A stretch of DNA of 7,799 bases from an uncultured Ignavibacteriales bacterium (GTDB lineage Bacteria > Bacteroidota > Ignavibacteria > Ignavibacteriales > Ignavibacteriaceae), in contig CAIWTC010000588.1 of NCBI GenBank assembly GCA_903915485.1, forward strand, positions 1-7,799, written 5' to 3'. The notes beneath the pieces are model-generated. The model was not told the DNA's origin. It searched no databases and saw nothing but the letters and a program-made list of their open reading frames with translations. Below are positions 1 to 6,523 of the stretch, one piece after another. Both the position numbers and the translations under genes were made by a program. Position 1 is the stretch's first letter. The number at the start of each line of letters is the position of its first letter.

Positions 1-1320
1 ATAGTAAAGTGAAATAACGCTGTTCAACAAGGCAATCAATGATAATGTCACCATGTGTGATTCCAGCAACGCGGTAAACAAATAAAGTTTTCCAATGAAA
101 CCTGCCGTTGGTGGTAACCCTGTTAAGGAAACTAAAAAGATTGATAGCATCACGCCATAGAACGGCATTTTGTAACCTAAACCATTATAGTCATCAATGT
201 GTTCTGAATTGATTTCATTTTTAATCAGCATAACAACAAAGAAGGCTCCGAGATTCATAACTATATAAACAGCTAAGTATATCAGGATGGCGATAATTCC
301 GGGAGTGTTCATAGTTGTTAATGCTGTCATCAAGTATCCTGCGTGTGCAATACTTGAAAATGCCAACATTCTTTTCATATTGTCCTGCCAAAGTGCAGAT
401 AAATTACCTAATGTCATTGTCATTATTGAGAGATACATTATTATCTCTTTCCAATGGACAGAGTAACCGCCTAATTGGATGAAGAAAACATCTATAGGGT
501 ACACTGTGCGAATAAATCTGATGAGCAATGCAAATCCTGCTGCTTTACTAGCAACAGAAAGGAAAGCTGTGATGGTGATTGGCGAGCCTTCGTAAACATC
601 AGGAGTCCAAAAATGAAATGGCACTGAAGAAATCTTATATCCTATTCCTGTGAAAACCATCAACGCAACAAGTACTGAAAGAATTGGGTTCGTTGAGAAA
701 GCTAGTTTTCCGGCGATAACAAAAATGTTTGTTGAAGCAGTCATACCATAAAGAATTGATATTCCGAACAACATAATTCCTGAGGCAACACCGCCAAAAA
801 TAACATACTTCAAACTTGCTTCTGAACTCTTTTTTGAATTCTTTAGAAAACCAGCAAGCACATAACTGCTTAATGATACTAATTCAAGCGAAAGGTAAAT
901 TAGTAAAAAGTCAGTTGCGCAGACCAAGAGAAGCATTCCAAGAATCATTCCCAACATAAGTGAGTAATACTCACCAAATCTGTCTAGACACTCCTTAAGT
1001 TCTTTGCTCTTTTCCGAAAAGATAACAATGAAGAAAGAAGAGAACAGGATTAATATCTTGAAAAAGATACCCAATGCATCATAAGAGGCTATAGGTAGTC
1101 TTGGGGCAGCAGTCATTAACGGAATCGAACGCTGAATAGTAAGATAGTCATTAACTGCAAATCCGCCGGCAACTAATATTCCCAAAGCAGTCAAATAAGA
1201 AAGCACTTTTTTAGATTTTGGGAAAGCTAAATCAAAACTTAAGACTACAACCAAAAATAAGGTTATTGCCATTTCAGGTCTTAAATATTGAAGGCTCTCA
1301 AAAAAATAATTCGTATTCAT
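1..1320 (-). CDS. nuoN: NADH-quinone oxidoreductase subunit N, partial (C-terminus outside window)
   Basis: ATG at 1320-1318 opens a frame of 440 codons that runs off the left edge without a stop. It is the antiporter-like subunit next to NuoK and NuoJ and normally the last gene of the operon. The translation begins MNTNYFFESLQYLRPEMAI. Channel residues are E146 (YLSLELVSLSSYVLAGF), K229 (GIGYKISSVPFHFWTPDVYEGSP), K259 (SVASKAAGF), K316 (QDNMKRMLAFSSIAHAGY) and K411 (GLPPTAGFIGKLYLF). These match E133, K217, K247, K295 and K395 of E. coli, with identical 30-residue spacing between the first two lysines. The last visible residues, NSVISLYY, match E. coli position 424 of 485, so roughly 60 residues are missing. 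About nine more residues than in E. coli lie between K259 and K316. The Lys at 411 separates it from NuoM. Confidence 0.96.
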   Translation of the reverse strand, partial: MNTNYFFESLQYLRPEMAITLFLVVVLSFDLAFPKSKKVLSYLTALGILVAGGFAVNDYLTIQRSIPLMTAAPRLPIASYDALGIFFKILILFSSFFIVIFSEKSKELKECLDRFGEYYSLMLGMILGMLLLVCATDFLLIYLSLELVSLSSYVLAGFLKNSKKSSEASLKYVIFGGVASGIMLFGISILYGMTASTNIFVIAGKLAFSTNPILSVLVALMVFTGIGYKISSVPFHFWTPDVYEGSPITITAFLSVASKAAGFALLIRFIRTVYPIDVFFIQLGGYSVHWKEIIMYLSIMTMTLGNLSALWQDNMKRMLAFSSIAHAGYLMTALTTMNTPGIIAILIYLAVYIVMNLGAFFVVMLIKNEINSEHIDDYNGLGYKMPFYGVMLSIFLVSLTGLPPTAGFIGKLYLFTALLESHMVTLSLIALLNSVISLYY

Positions 1321-1367
1321 AAATTAATTTATAATTTCTTTGTTTTCTAGTTTATGCTCAAAACAAT
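1321..1367 (-). other. nuoM-nuoN intergenic gap, very AT-rich
   Basis: This 47-base gap is the longest in the window and almost all A and T. On the minus strand TTGTTTT (1366-1360) can pair with AAAACAA (1346-1340) across a 13-base loop, giving a 7-bp stem with one G-C pair. No T tract follows directly, so I do not call a terminator. No convincing Shine-Dalgarno sequence precedes nuoN; the nearest purine stretch is AAAGAAA, 12 bases or more from the ATG. Initiation at nuoN may depend on an unstructured A/T-rich leader. Confidence 0.5.
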
Positions 1368-2948
1368 TTAGTGAATATTAGCGAGTACTTTTACTAACTG
1401 ATTGACTGTAGAATTCATGATATCCAACATTAATGAAGGATAGACTCCTAAAATCAATACTGCAATTGCTAAAGGAATCAACATTGCGTATTCGCGGGCA
1501 TCTAAATCCTTTAGTGTTACCCATTTTTCATTTAGATTGCCAAGGTATACTCTTTGTAATGCCCAAAGCATATAACCTGCGCCTAATAAAATACCAAGAG
1601 TCGAGCAAATGGTTATAATGCGAATTCCAAGTGCTGGAACATTCAAGAATGCGCCTAAAAAGACGAAACTTTCAGAAATGAATCCGCTCAAACCAGGCAG
1701 TCCAATCGCAGCAAAGAATGCAACGATAACAAAACCTGTATAAATAGGCATTTGATTTGCGATACCACCAAAATCATCTAAGCCTCTTGTATGAGCTCGG
1801 TCATAAAGCACTCCAACGCAAAGGAAGAGCATTGAGGTAATTGTTCCATGGTTAAACATCTGAAGTACAGCACCGGAAATTCCGACACTATTAAGTGATG
1901 CCATTCCTAACAGAACAAATCCCATATGCGAAACTGATGAATAGGCAATAAGTTTTTTGAAATCTTTCTGAGCCATTGCACAGAGCGCACCGTATATGAT
2001 GTTTATCATACCGAACATTGCAATAACCCAAGCATACTGATAAGTTATTTCAGGGAAGATTGTAAAGTTAAATCTTAATATTCCATAGGTCCCCATTTTA
2101 AGCAAGACACCTGCAAGAATTACGCTTATAGGGGTCGGTGCTTCAACATGCGCATCAGGTAGCCAAGTATGGAAGGGGAACATAGGTATTTTAATTGCGA
2201 ATCCAACAAAGAGACCAATGTAAGCATACAACCTGAAGTTTGCATTTGTCATTGACAGTATTCCGCCATCAACAAAGTTCTTAGGGTCCATCATTGCTAG
2301 AATGTTGAAAGTGAAAATCTTACTTCCGTTAACAGTTTCTTGAACACTTAGATAGAGTCCAATCATCACCATTAGGATGAAAATACTTCCCAACAATGTG
2401 TAAAGGAAAAACTTGATAGCAGCATATTCTTTTCTTGGACCGCCCCATATTCCTATTAAGAAATACATTGGAAGCAGCATCAATTCCCAGAAAATGTAGA
2501 AAAGGAAGAAATCCAAAGATATAAACACTCCCATCATTCCTGCTACGAGGAGAAGATAAAGTGCAAAATATCCTTTCACCGATTTATTGATGTTCCATGA
2601 TGAAAGAGCAGCTATGAATCCGACAAGTGCTGTCAGGAAAAGCATCGGGGCGCTAAGTCCGTCAATGCCTACAAAATAGTCAATCTTGACCATCTTGAGC
2701 CAAGCAAGCCCGGTACTTACCTGAATCCAAGGCAATCTTTCAACAAATTGGAAGCCTGCTACATCGTTGATTCCTCCTTTTGCATAATCATAATGCATCC
2801 AGATGAAGGCAGCGATAACCAGCTGAACTCCGGTGATAAATAGTGTAAAAATCTTAATCAGATTCTCCTGTTTTCTTGGCATTGCCAGAATGATAAACAC
2901 TCCAAGAATTGGGAGAAAAGTTATGATCGAGAGTAAATGATATTGCAT
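1368..2948 (-). CDS. nuoM: NADH-quinone oxidoreductase subunit M (middle proton-pumping subunit)
   Basis: 526 residues (E. coli 509). It is an antiporter-like membrane subunit, 14 helices in the family, between NuoL and NuoN. The charged residues of its proton path are in place: E155 (YIFWELMLLPMYFLIGIW), K253 (FAIKIPMFPFHTWLPDAHVEAP), K284 (VLLKMGTYG) and E426 (GLPGLSGFISESFVFLGAF), corresponding to E144, K234, K265 and E407 of E. coli. The 31-residue spacing between the two lysines is the same as in E. coli. The terminal Glu in place of the Lys found in NuoL and NuoN identifies it as the M paralogue. Conserved QKDFKKLIAYSSVSHMGF (327-344) follows. It has its own ribosome binding site and ends 47 bases before nuoN. 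Confidence 0.98.
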   Translation of the reverse strand: MQYHLLSIITFLPILGVFIILAMPRKQENLIKIFTLFITGVQLVIAAFIWMHYDYAKGGINDVAGFQFVERLPWIQVSTGLAWLKMVKIDYFVGIDGLSAPMLFLTALVGFIAALSSWNINKSVKGYFALYLLLVAGMMGVFISLDFFLFYIFWELMLLPMYFLIGIWGGPRKEYAAIKFFLYTLLGSIFILMVMIGLYLSVQETVNGSKIFTFNILAMMDPKNFVDGGILSMTNANFRLYAYIGLFVGFAIKIPMFPFHTWLPDAHVEAPTPISVILAGVLLKMGTYGILRFNFTIFPEITYQYAWVIAMFGMINIIYGALCAMAQKDFKKLIAYSSVSHMGFVLLGMASLNSVGISGAVLQMFNHGTITSMLFLCVGVLYDRAHTRGLDDFGGIANQMPIYTGFVIVAFFAAIGLPGLSGFISESFVFLGAFLNVPALGIRIITICSTLGILLGAGYMLWALQRVYLGNLNEKWVTLKDLDAREYAMLIPLAIAVLILGVYPSLMLDIMNSTVNQLVKVLANIH

Positions 2949-2956
2949 AATAAGTT

Positions 2957-2964
2957 TCCTACCT
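2957..2964 (-). promoter_or_regulatory. Ribosome binding site of nuoM
   Basis: AGGTAGGA on the minus strand lies in the 29-base nuoL-nuoM gap and ends 8 bases before the nuoM ATG at 2948. The AGGA core at this distance supports independent initiation of nuoM. Confidence 0.6.
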
Positions 2965-2977
2965 AATCAAAAAACTT

Positions 2978-5119
2978 TTATATAAAAATAAATATTAAAA
3001 CTATAATAGAGAATATAACCATCACAAGATATGTCTGAACTTTTCCTGTCTGAAGTTTGCGAAGGAAAATTCCGAACATTCCTGTAAGGATAGCGAGGAA
3101 ATTAACAAGTCCATCGACAATGTACTTATCAATTGCATTGCTAAAAGTTGACACAGTTCGAGTAACGCTAGCGCTTGCATTCACTATACCGTCAACTATG
3201 TTTGCATCAAACCAATTGAGAATTTTGCTAAGGAGCATTACAAACCCGACAAAAACAGAATTGTAAAATTCATCAAAATACCATTTGTTCAAGGAGAAGT
3301 TATATAAGGGTTTAATCTTTTCAACAAAAGCATCAAGGTTGACAACTTTTTTGATATAGAAAAGATATGCAGTAAAAATACCCAAAATAGCAACTAAGAG
3401 AGATAAACCCATTGCAGGATAATGCGCAGAATGAAGTGCATGTGTATACTCTTCAGAATGAATTATTTGTTCGTTCTTTTTAGCTTCAACATTCTCTGCT
3501 ACAGGCTCGGTTTCATTATGAGATTTAGAAACCTCTGCAACTTCAGGTTGTTTCTCATTCATAAATTCGTATCTCAGGGAAGCAGGAACAACACTTGGGG
3601 GTGTTTTAATCCAACTGCTTAATGTCCATCCTTTACCGGCGTCCAATGGATTTGCAGTGTAGAAAGCAAATATTGAAAGAACTGCAAGAATGATTAATGG
3701 AACAGTCATCAGTGCTGGCGATTCATGCGCATGGTCATACTTGTGTTGATTTCTTGGTTCACCGTGGAAAGTAACGAAAATCAATCTGAACATATAAAAT
3801 GCTGTTAACAATGCAACTAAGAATCCGGTGATGGCGAAAATCTTATATCCTGTTAGACCACCAAATGCATAGGCAGAGGCAAGAATGCCATCTTTAGATA
3901 GAAATCCTGAGGTCAATGGTATACCGCTTATAGCCAATGAATATATAACAAACGCTGCGTAGGTAATTGGAAGTTTTTTCCTCAGTCCACCCATTTGTCT
4001 GATATCCTGCTCGTGATGCATTGCATAGATAACTGAGCCTGAACCAAGGAATAAACCTGCTTTGAAGAAAGCATGAGTAATCAAATGGAAGAAACCGAAT
4101 GAATAAGCACCTACACCAAGGGCCATAATCATATAGCCTAACTGGCTTATAGTTGAGTATGCTAATATCTTTTTAATATCTGTTTGAGTAAGTGCAATAG
4201 TCGCGGGGATAAATGCTGAGAGCGCACCGATAATTGCGATGAATAAAAGAGCATCTCCTGTAAGCATTGGGAAAATTCTTACTGTCAGATAAACACCAGC
4301 TGCAACCATTGTAGCTGCATGAATCAAAGCACTGACAGGAGTCGGACCTTCCATTGCATCAGGAAGCCAAACATGAAGAGGGAACTGAGCAGATTTACCG
4401 ATTGCACCGCAGAAAAGAAGTATTCCTGTAGCAGTTAGCCAAAAACCTGAATTAAGAGGCATCTGACCTGCTTTAATCTGAGCAAAAATAGCTTCAAATG
4501 TAAATGTGTGGTATGTAGAGAAGATTAATAAAATACCTGCCAACATACCTAAATCACCAATTCTATTAGTGATAAATGCTTTCTTAGAAGCATCGGATGC
4601 TGATTTCTTCTCGTACCAAAAACCAATTAAAAGATAGGATGAAAGTCCTACTAATTCCCAAAAGATATACATCATCAATAAATTGTGTGTGAACACGATT
4701 CCTAACATTGAAAATGTGAAAATTCCTAAGTAAGCGAAATATCTGCTATATCTTTTGTCGCCTTTCATATACTCAATAGAGAAATAATGAACGAGGGCAG
4801 AAATAAGACAGACAACAAACAACATTAACACAGTTATATTGTCTATCATGATTCCTAATTCAACTGTTACCTTACCGAGAAGTGGAACAATACCTAAATT
4901 AATCCATAAGAATTCTTTTTGGAAGGGGGGAGCATCAGCAAAATATGCTAATCTAATAAATAGCATATAAATACTTATTCCAAGTGCAATAGTTATTATC
5001 GCAACTTCAAATAAGTATAGCCACTTAAACCTTTTTCCGTAAAGAATAGTTACAGTGAATCCTAATAACGGCAGAAAAAGTACAACTAGTGCCGCTTGTA
5101 TAAAAGAGAGTTCATTCAT
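2978..5119 (-). CDS. nuoL: NADH-quinone oxidoreductase subunit L (distal proton-pumping subunit)
   Basis: 713 residues, about 100 more than E. coli NuoL (613). It is the antiporter-like subunit at the far end of the membrane arm, normally with 16 helices and a long lateral helix. The proton-channel residues are kept: E155 (YIFWELVGLSSYLLIGFW), R186 and D189 (ITNRIGDLG), K242 (GAIGKSAQFPLHVWLPDAM), H267, K353 (HAFFKAGLFLGSGSVIYAMH) and K409 (GFLSKDGIL). They correspond to E. coli E144, R175, D178, K229, K342 and K399. The C-terminal part, about 595-713, fits the lateral-helix and final transmembrane region, including YIVDGLVN and LQTGKVQTYL. The extra length lies mainly at about 500-568, a hydrophilic, acidic and His-containing linker. 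The ATG lies 6 bases after the nuoK stop; only a weak AGAGA precedes it, inside nuoK, so re-initiation after nuoK is likely. Confidence 0.98.
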   Translation of the reverse strand: MNELSFIQAALVVLFLPLLGFTVTILYGKRFKWLYLFEVAIITIALGISIYMLFIRLAYFADAPPFQKEFLWINLGIVPLLGKVTVELGIMIDNITVLMLFVVCLISALVHYFSIEYMKGDKRYSRYFAYLGIFTFSMLGIVFTHNLLMMYIFWELVGLSSYLLIGFWYEKKSASDASKKAFITNRIGDLGMLAGILLIFSTYHTFTFEAIFAQIKAGQMPLNSGFWLTATGILLFCGAIGKSAQFPLHVWLPDAMEGPTPVSALIHAATMVAAGVYLTVRIFPMLTGDALLFIAIIGALSAFIPATIALTQTDIKKILAYSTISQLGYMIMALGVGAYSFGFFHLITHAFFKAGLFLGSGSVIYAMHHEQDIRQMGGLRKKLPITYAAFVIYSLAISGIPLTSGFLSKDGILASAYAFGGLTGYKIFAITGFLVALLTAFYMFRLIFVTFHGEPRNQHKYDHAHESPALMTVPLIILAVLSIFAFYTANPLDAGKGWTLSSWIKTPPSVVPASLRYEFMNEKQPEVAEVSKSHNETEPVAENVEAKKNEQIIHSEEYTHALHSAHYPAMGLSLLVAILGIFTAYLFYIKKVVNLDAFVEKIKPLYNFSLNKWYFDEFYNSVFVGFVMLLSKILNWFDANIVDGIVNASASVTRTVSTFSNAIDKYIVDGLVNFLAILTGMFGIFLRKLQTGKVQTYLVMVIFSIIVLIFIFI

Positions 5120-5125
5120 AAATAT

Positions 5126-5437
5126 TTAGTCTCTAAGTTTATCAATTTCATCAACATTTACTTGATTAAAGTTCTTATAGATATTAAGAACAATTGCGAG
5201 GGCTATCGCGGATTCAGCAGCTGCAAGAACAATCACAAACAGGGCAGCAACCTGACCGAATCCCACATTCCCATTAAATTTGGCAAAAGTTATAAAGTTA
5301 ATATTTGCTGCGTTTAATATCAACTCTAATCCCATCAAAACCATAATAGCATTTTTCCTAGTAACTACTCCATATAAGCCGAATGAAAACAGCAATGAAC
5401 TTACTATAAGAAAATGCGCAATACCTATTTCCTGCAT
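5126..5437 (-). CDS. nuoK: NADH-quinone oxidoreductase subunit K
   Basis: 103 residues, the usual size (E. coli 100). This three-helix membrane protein resembles MrpC and sits between NuoJ and NuoN. Its two buried glutamates are essential links in the proton-coupling chain and both are present: E38 in MVLMGLELILNAANINF (residues 32-48) and E75 in VIVLAAAESAIALAI (68-82), equivalent to E36 and E72 of E. coli. The C-terminal tail after helix 3 is short and charged (VDEIDKLRD). The gene follows nuoJ by 11 bases with a good ribosome binding site and precedes nuoL by 6 bases. The neighbours and length distinguish it from an MrpC of a Na+/H+ antiporter operon. Confidence 0.98.
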   Translation of the reverse strand: MQEIGIAHFLIVSSLLFSFGLYGVVTRKNAIMVLMGLELILNAANINFITFAKFNGNVGFGQVAALFVIVLAAAESAIALAIVLNIYKNFNQVNVDEIDKLRD

Positions 5438-5441
5438 AAAA

Positions 5442-5447
5442 TCCTCT
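5442..5447 (-). promoter_or_regulatory. Ribosome binding site of nuoK
   Basis: AGAGGA on the minus strand sits in the 11-base nuoJ-nuoK gap, 4 bases before the nuoK ATG at 5437. It supports this start for NuoK. Confidence 0.65.
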
Positions 5448-5448
5448 A

Positions 5449-5940
5449 TTACTTTCTAGCGATGCTTGCGGCACCAATTAATGCTATCAATAACAATACA
5501 CCTAATACTTCAAAAATCAGAATGTACTGGTTCATCAAAATATTCCCGATTGTTCTAAGCGTATCCGCTGCAACAGGAGTATTAGCACTCACAATCCATC
5601 TGTTATTTGTCATCGAAGCAATCAAAACTCCGCTAAACATTCCGACAATAATGGAGGCGGGCAGTACTTGAAACGCGCCTGTTTTAATTTCTGTGTCAGT
5701 TATTTTGTTGGTAAGCATAACTCCGAATAATAACAATATCAGAATTCCGCCAACATAAACTATTAACTGAACTATAGCTATAAAATCAGCGCCGAGTAGT
5801 GCGTAAAATCCGGCAACGCCGAAGAAAGTAAGCAACAAATTAAAAGCTGCATAAATCACATTCTTTGTTGTTACAACAAAGTAAGCGGAGAGCAATATGA
5901 TGGCTGCAAATAAATAAAATGAAACTGTGTAATAAGTCAT
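5449..5940 (-). CDS. nuoJ: NADH-quinone oxidoreductase subunit J
   Basis: 163 residues (E. coli NuoJ has 184). It is a small membrane subunit, five helices in the family, between NuoH and NuoK in the membrane arm. Family signatures are the helix 1-2 region with VIYAAFNLLLTFFGVAGFYALLGADF (about residues 28-53, in parts) and helix 3, IVQLIVYVGGILILLLFGVML (56-76, in parts). That helix contains the Y62-V-G-G segment corresponding to the pi-bulge region thought to rearrange during turnover. The C-terminal helix includes LIFEVLGVLLLIALIGA (141-157) with E144. A polar loop at about 112-128 separates the last two helices. It starts within the nuoI stop codon (ATGA) and ends 11 bases before nuoK. 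Confidence 0.96.
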   Translation of the reverse strand: MTYYTVSFYLFAAIILLSAYFVVTTKNVIYAAFNLLLTFFGVAGFYALLGADFIAIVQLIVYVGGILILLLFGVMLTNKITDTEIKTGAFQVLPASIIVGMFSGVLIASMTNNRWIVSANTPVAADTLRTIGNILMNQYILIFEVLGVLLLIALIGAASIARK

Positions 5941-6503
5941 GCGTCACCTGCTGGTTTAGAGGCTGGTTCTTCAGCCTTTGGAGGTTTTGGAGCAGCCTTA
6001 GCAGCGGCTTTTTCTGCTTCCATTTTTGCGAAGTTACTTTTCTTTTCTGCAATTTCATCAGCATTCAAAGTAACAAAAGAATAATTAAGCCCTGAGCGCT
6101 CGAATTCTGAAAACTCATAAGCATCTGTCATGTATATACACTCAGTTGGGCAGGGGAAAACGCAAAGTTGACAAAAACAGCATTTAGCTATGTCAATATC
6201 AAACTTGGTTACCCACAAAGCTTTCTTTTTACCTTGAGAGGTCTTTCCTAAATCTTCGGTCGGCATTGATTTAACTGTTTCTATAGAGATACAGCTAACA
6301 GGGCAAGCGCGAGCGCATTGGTCACATCCAATACAGTCATCCATGTTGACATAAAGCCGATTTCTGATTCTATCAGCCATTGGAAGTTTAACTTCCGGAT
6401 ACTGTATTGTTACCGAAGGAACAAATAGATGTTTAAAAGTAATCTTCATACCAACGAAGAGAGTATAAAGAGCAGTATATATATTTTTAAAGTAAGTTGT
6501 CAT
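5937..6503 (-). CDS. nuoI: NADH-quinone oxidoreductase subunit I (2x[4Fe-4S] ferredoxin-type subunit)
   Basis: 188 residues. NuoI carries clusters N6a and N6b, which relay electrons towards NuoB and the quinone site; it sits on the cytoplasmic face against NuoH. Two CxxCxxCxxxCP motifs are complete: C57, C60, C63, C67-P68 (CIGCDQCARACP) and C108, C111, C114, C118-P119 (CCFCQLCVFPCP). An N-terminal region of about 30 mostly hydrophobic residues fits the helix that anchors the subunit to the membrane. The approximately 36 residues between the motifs include a lysine-rich TSQGKKKALWVTKFDID loop, a style I associate with Chlorobi/Bacteroidota-type NuoI (from memory). The last 31 residues are an Ala/Lys/Pro/Glu-rich tail with no obvious fold. 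The TGA overlaps the nuoJ ATG by 4 bases. The next in-frame ATG (M19) would remove the membrane helix, so M1 is preferred. Confidence 0.98.
   Translation of the reverse strand: MTTYFKNIYTALYTLFVGMKITFKHLFVPSVTIQYPEVKLPMADRIRNRLYVNMDDCIGCDQCARACPVSCISIETVKSMPTEDLGKTSQGKKKALWVTKFDIDIAKCCFCQLCVFPCPTECIYMTDAYEFSEFERSGLNYSFVTLNADEIAEKKSNFAKMEAEKAAAKAAPKPPKAEEPASKPAGDA
5944..5949 (-). promoter_or_regulatory. Ribosome binding site of nuoJ inside the nuoI tail
   Basis: AGGTGA on the minus strand lies 3 bases before the nuoJ ATG (5940-5938), within the last codons of nuoI. With the ATGA stop-start overlap this supports translation of nuoJ by ribosomes finishing nuoI. The spacing is slightly short. 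Confidence 0.55.
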
Positions 6504-6523
6504 ATAGAATAGTTCTGTTCTAT
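6504..6523 (-). other. nuoH-nuoI gap with short inverted repeat
   Basis: The bases between the nuoH stop and the nuoI ATG read ATAGAA, an 8-base loop, then TTCTAT on the minus strand. This is a perfect 6-bp inverted repeat ending directly before the start codon. No Shine-Dalgarno sequence is visible; the nearest purine runs are two AGAAC copies. The stem holds one G-C pair and has no following T tract, so it is not a terminator. A role in initiation at nuoI is speculative. Confidence 0.35.

Noticed and set aside
1340..1366. Possible terminator between nuoM and nuoN
   Set aside because: The 7-bp stem has a single G-C pair, a 13-base loop and no T tract directly after it, and nuoN follows in the same direction.
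1433..1618. Plus-strand open frame of 61 codons opposite nuoM
   Set aside because: It lies wholly antisense to a strongly conserved nuoM segment, has no recognisable domain and no ribosome binding site I trust; a shadow frame.
3057..3622. Two plus-strand open frames (3057-3266 and 3422-3622) opposite the 3' part of nuoL
   Set aside because: Both are antisense to NuoL coding sequence with no family resemblance; chance frames in AT-rich DNA.
1..5437. Mrp-type Na+/H+ antiporter or membrane-bound hydrogenase instead of complex I
   Set aside because: The order D-H-I-J-K-L-M-N, the NuoI double-cluster motifs and a NuoD tail with no cysteine (so no DPCxxC) are specific to complex I; Mrp operons have no NuoD, NuoH or NuoI.
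5096..5671. Two plus-strand open frames (5096-5317 and 5414-5671) opposite nuoK and nuoJ
   Set aside because: They cover conserved NuoK and NuoJ codons on the other strand and encode nothing recognisable.
5840..6064. Minus-strand 74-codon frame across the nuoI-nuoJ junction
   Set aside because: It is the out-of-frame reading of the repetitive Ala/Lys tail of nuoI and the start of nuoJ; Lys/Gln/Leu-rich output reflects the frame shift, not a gene.
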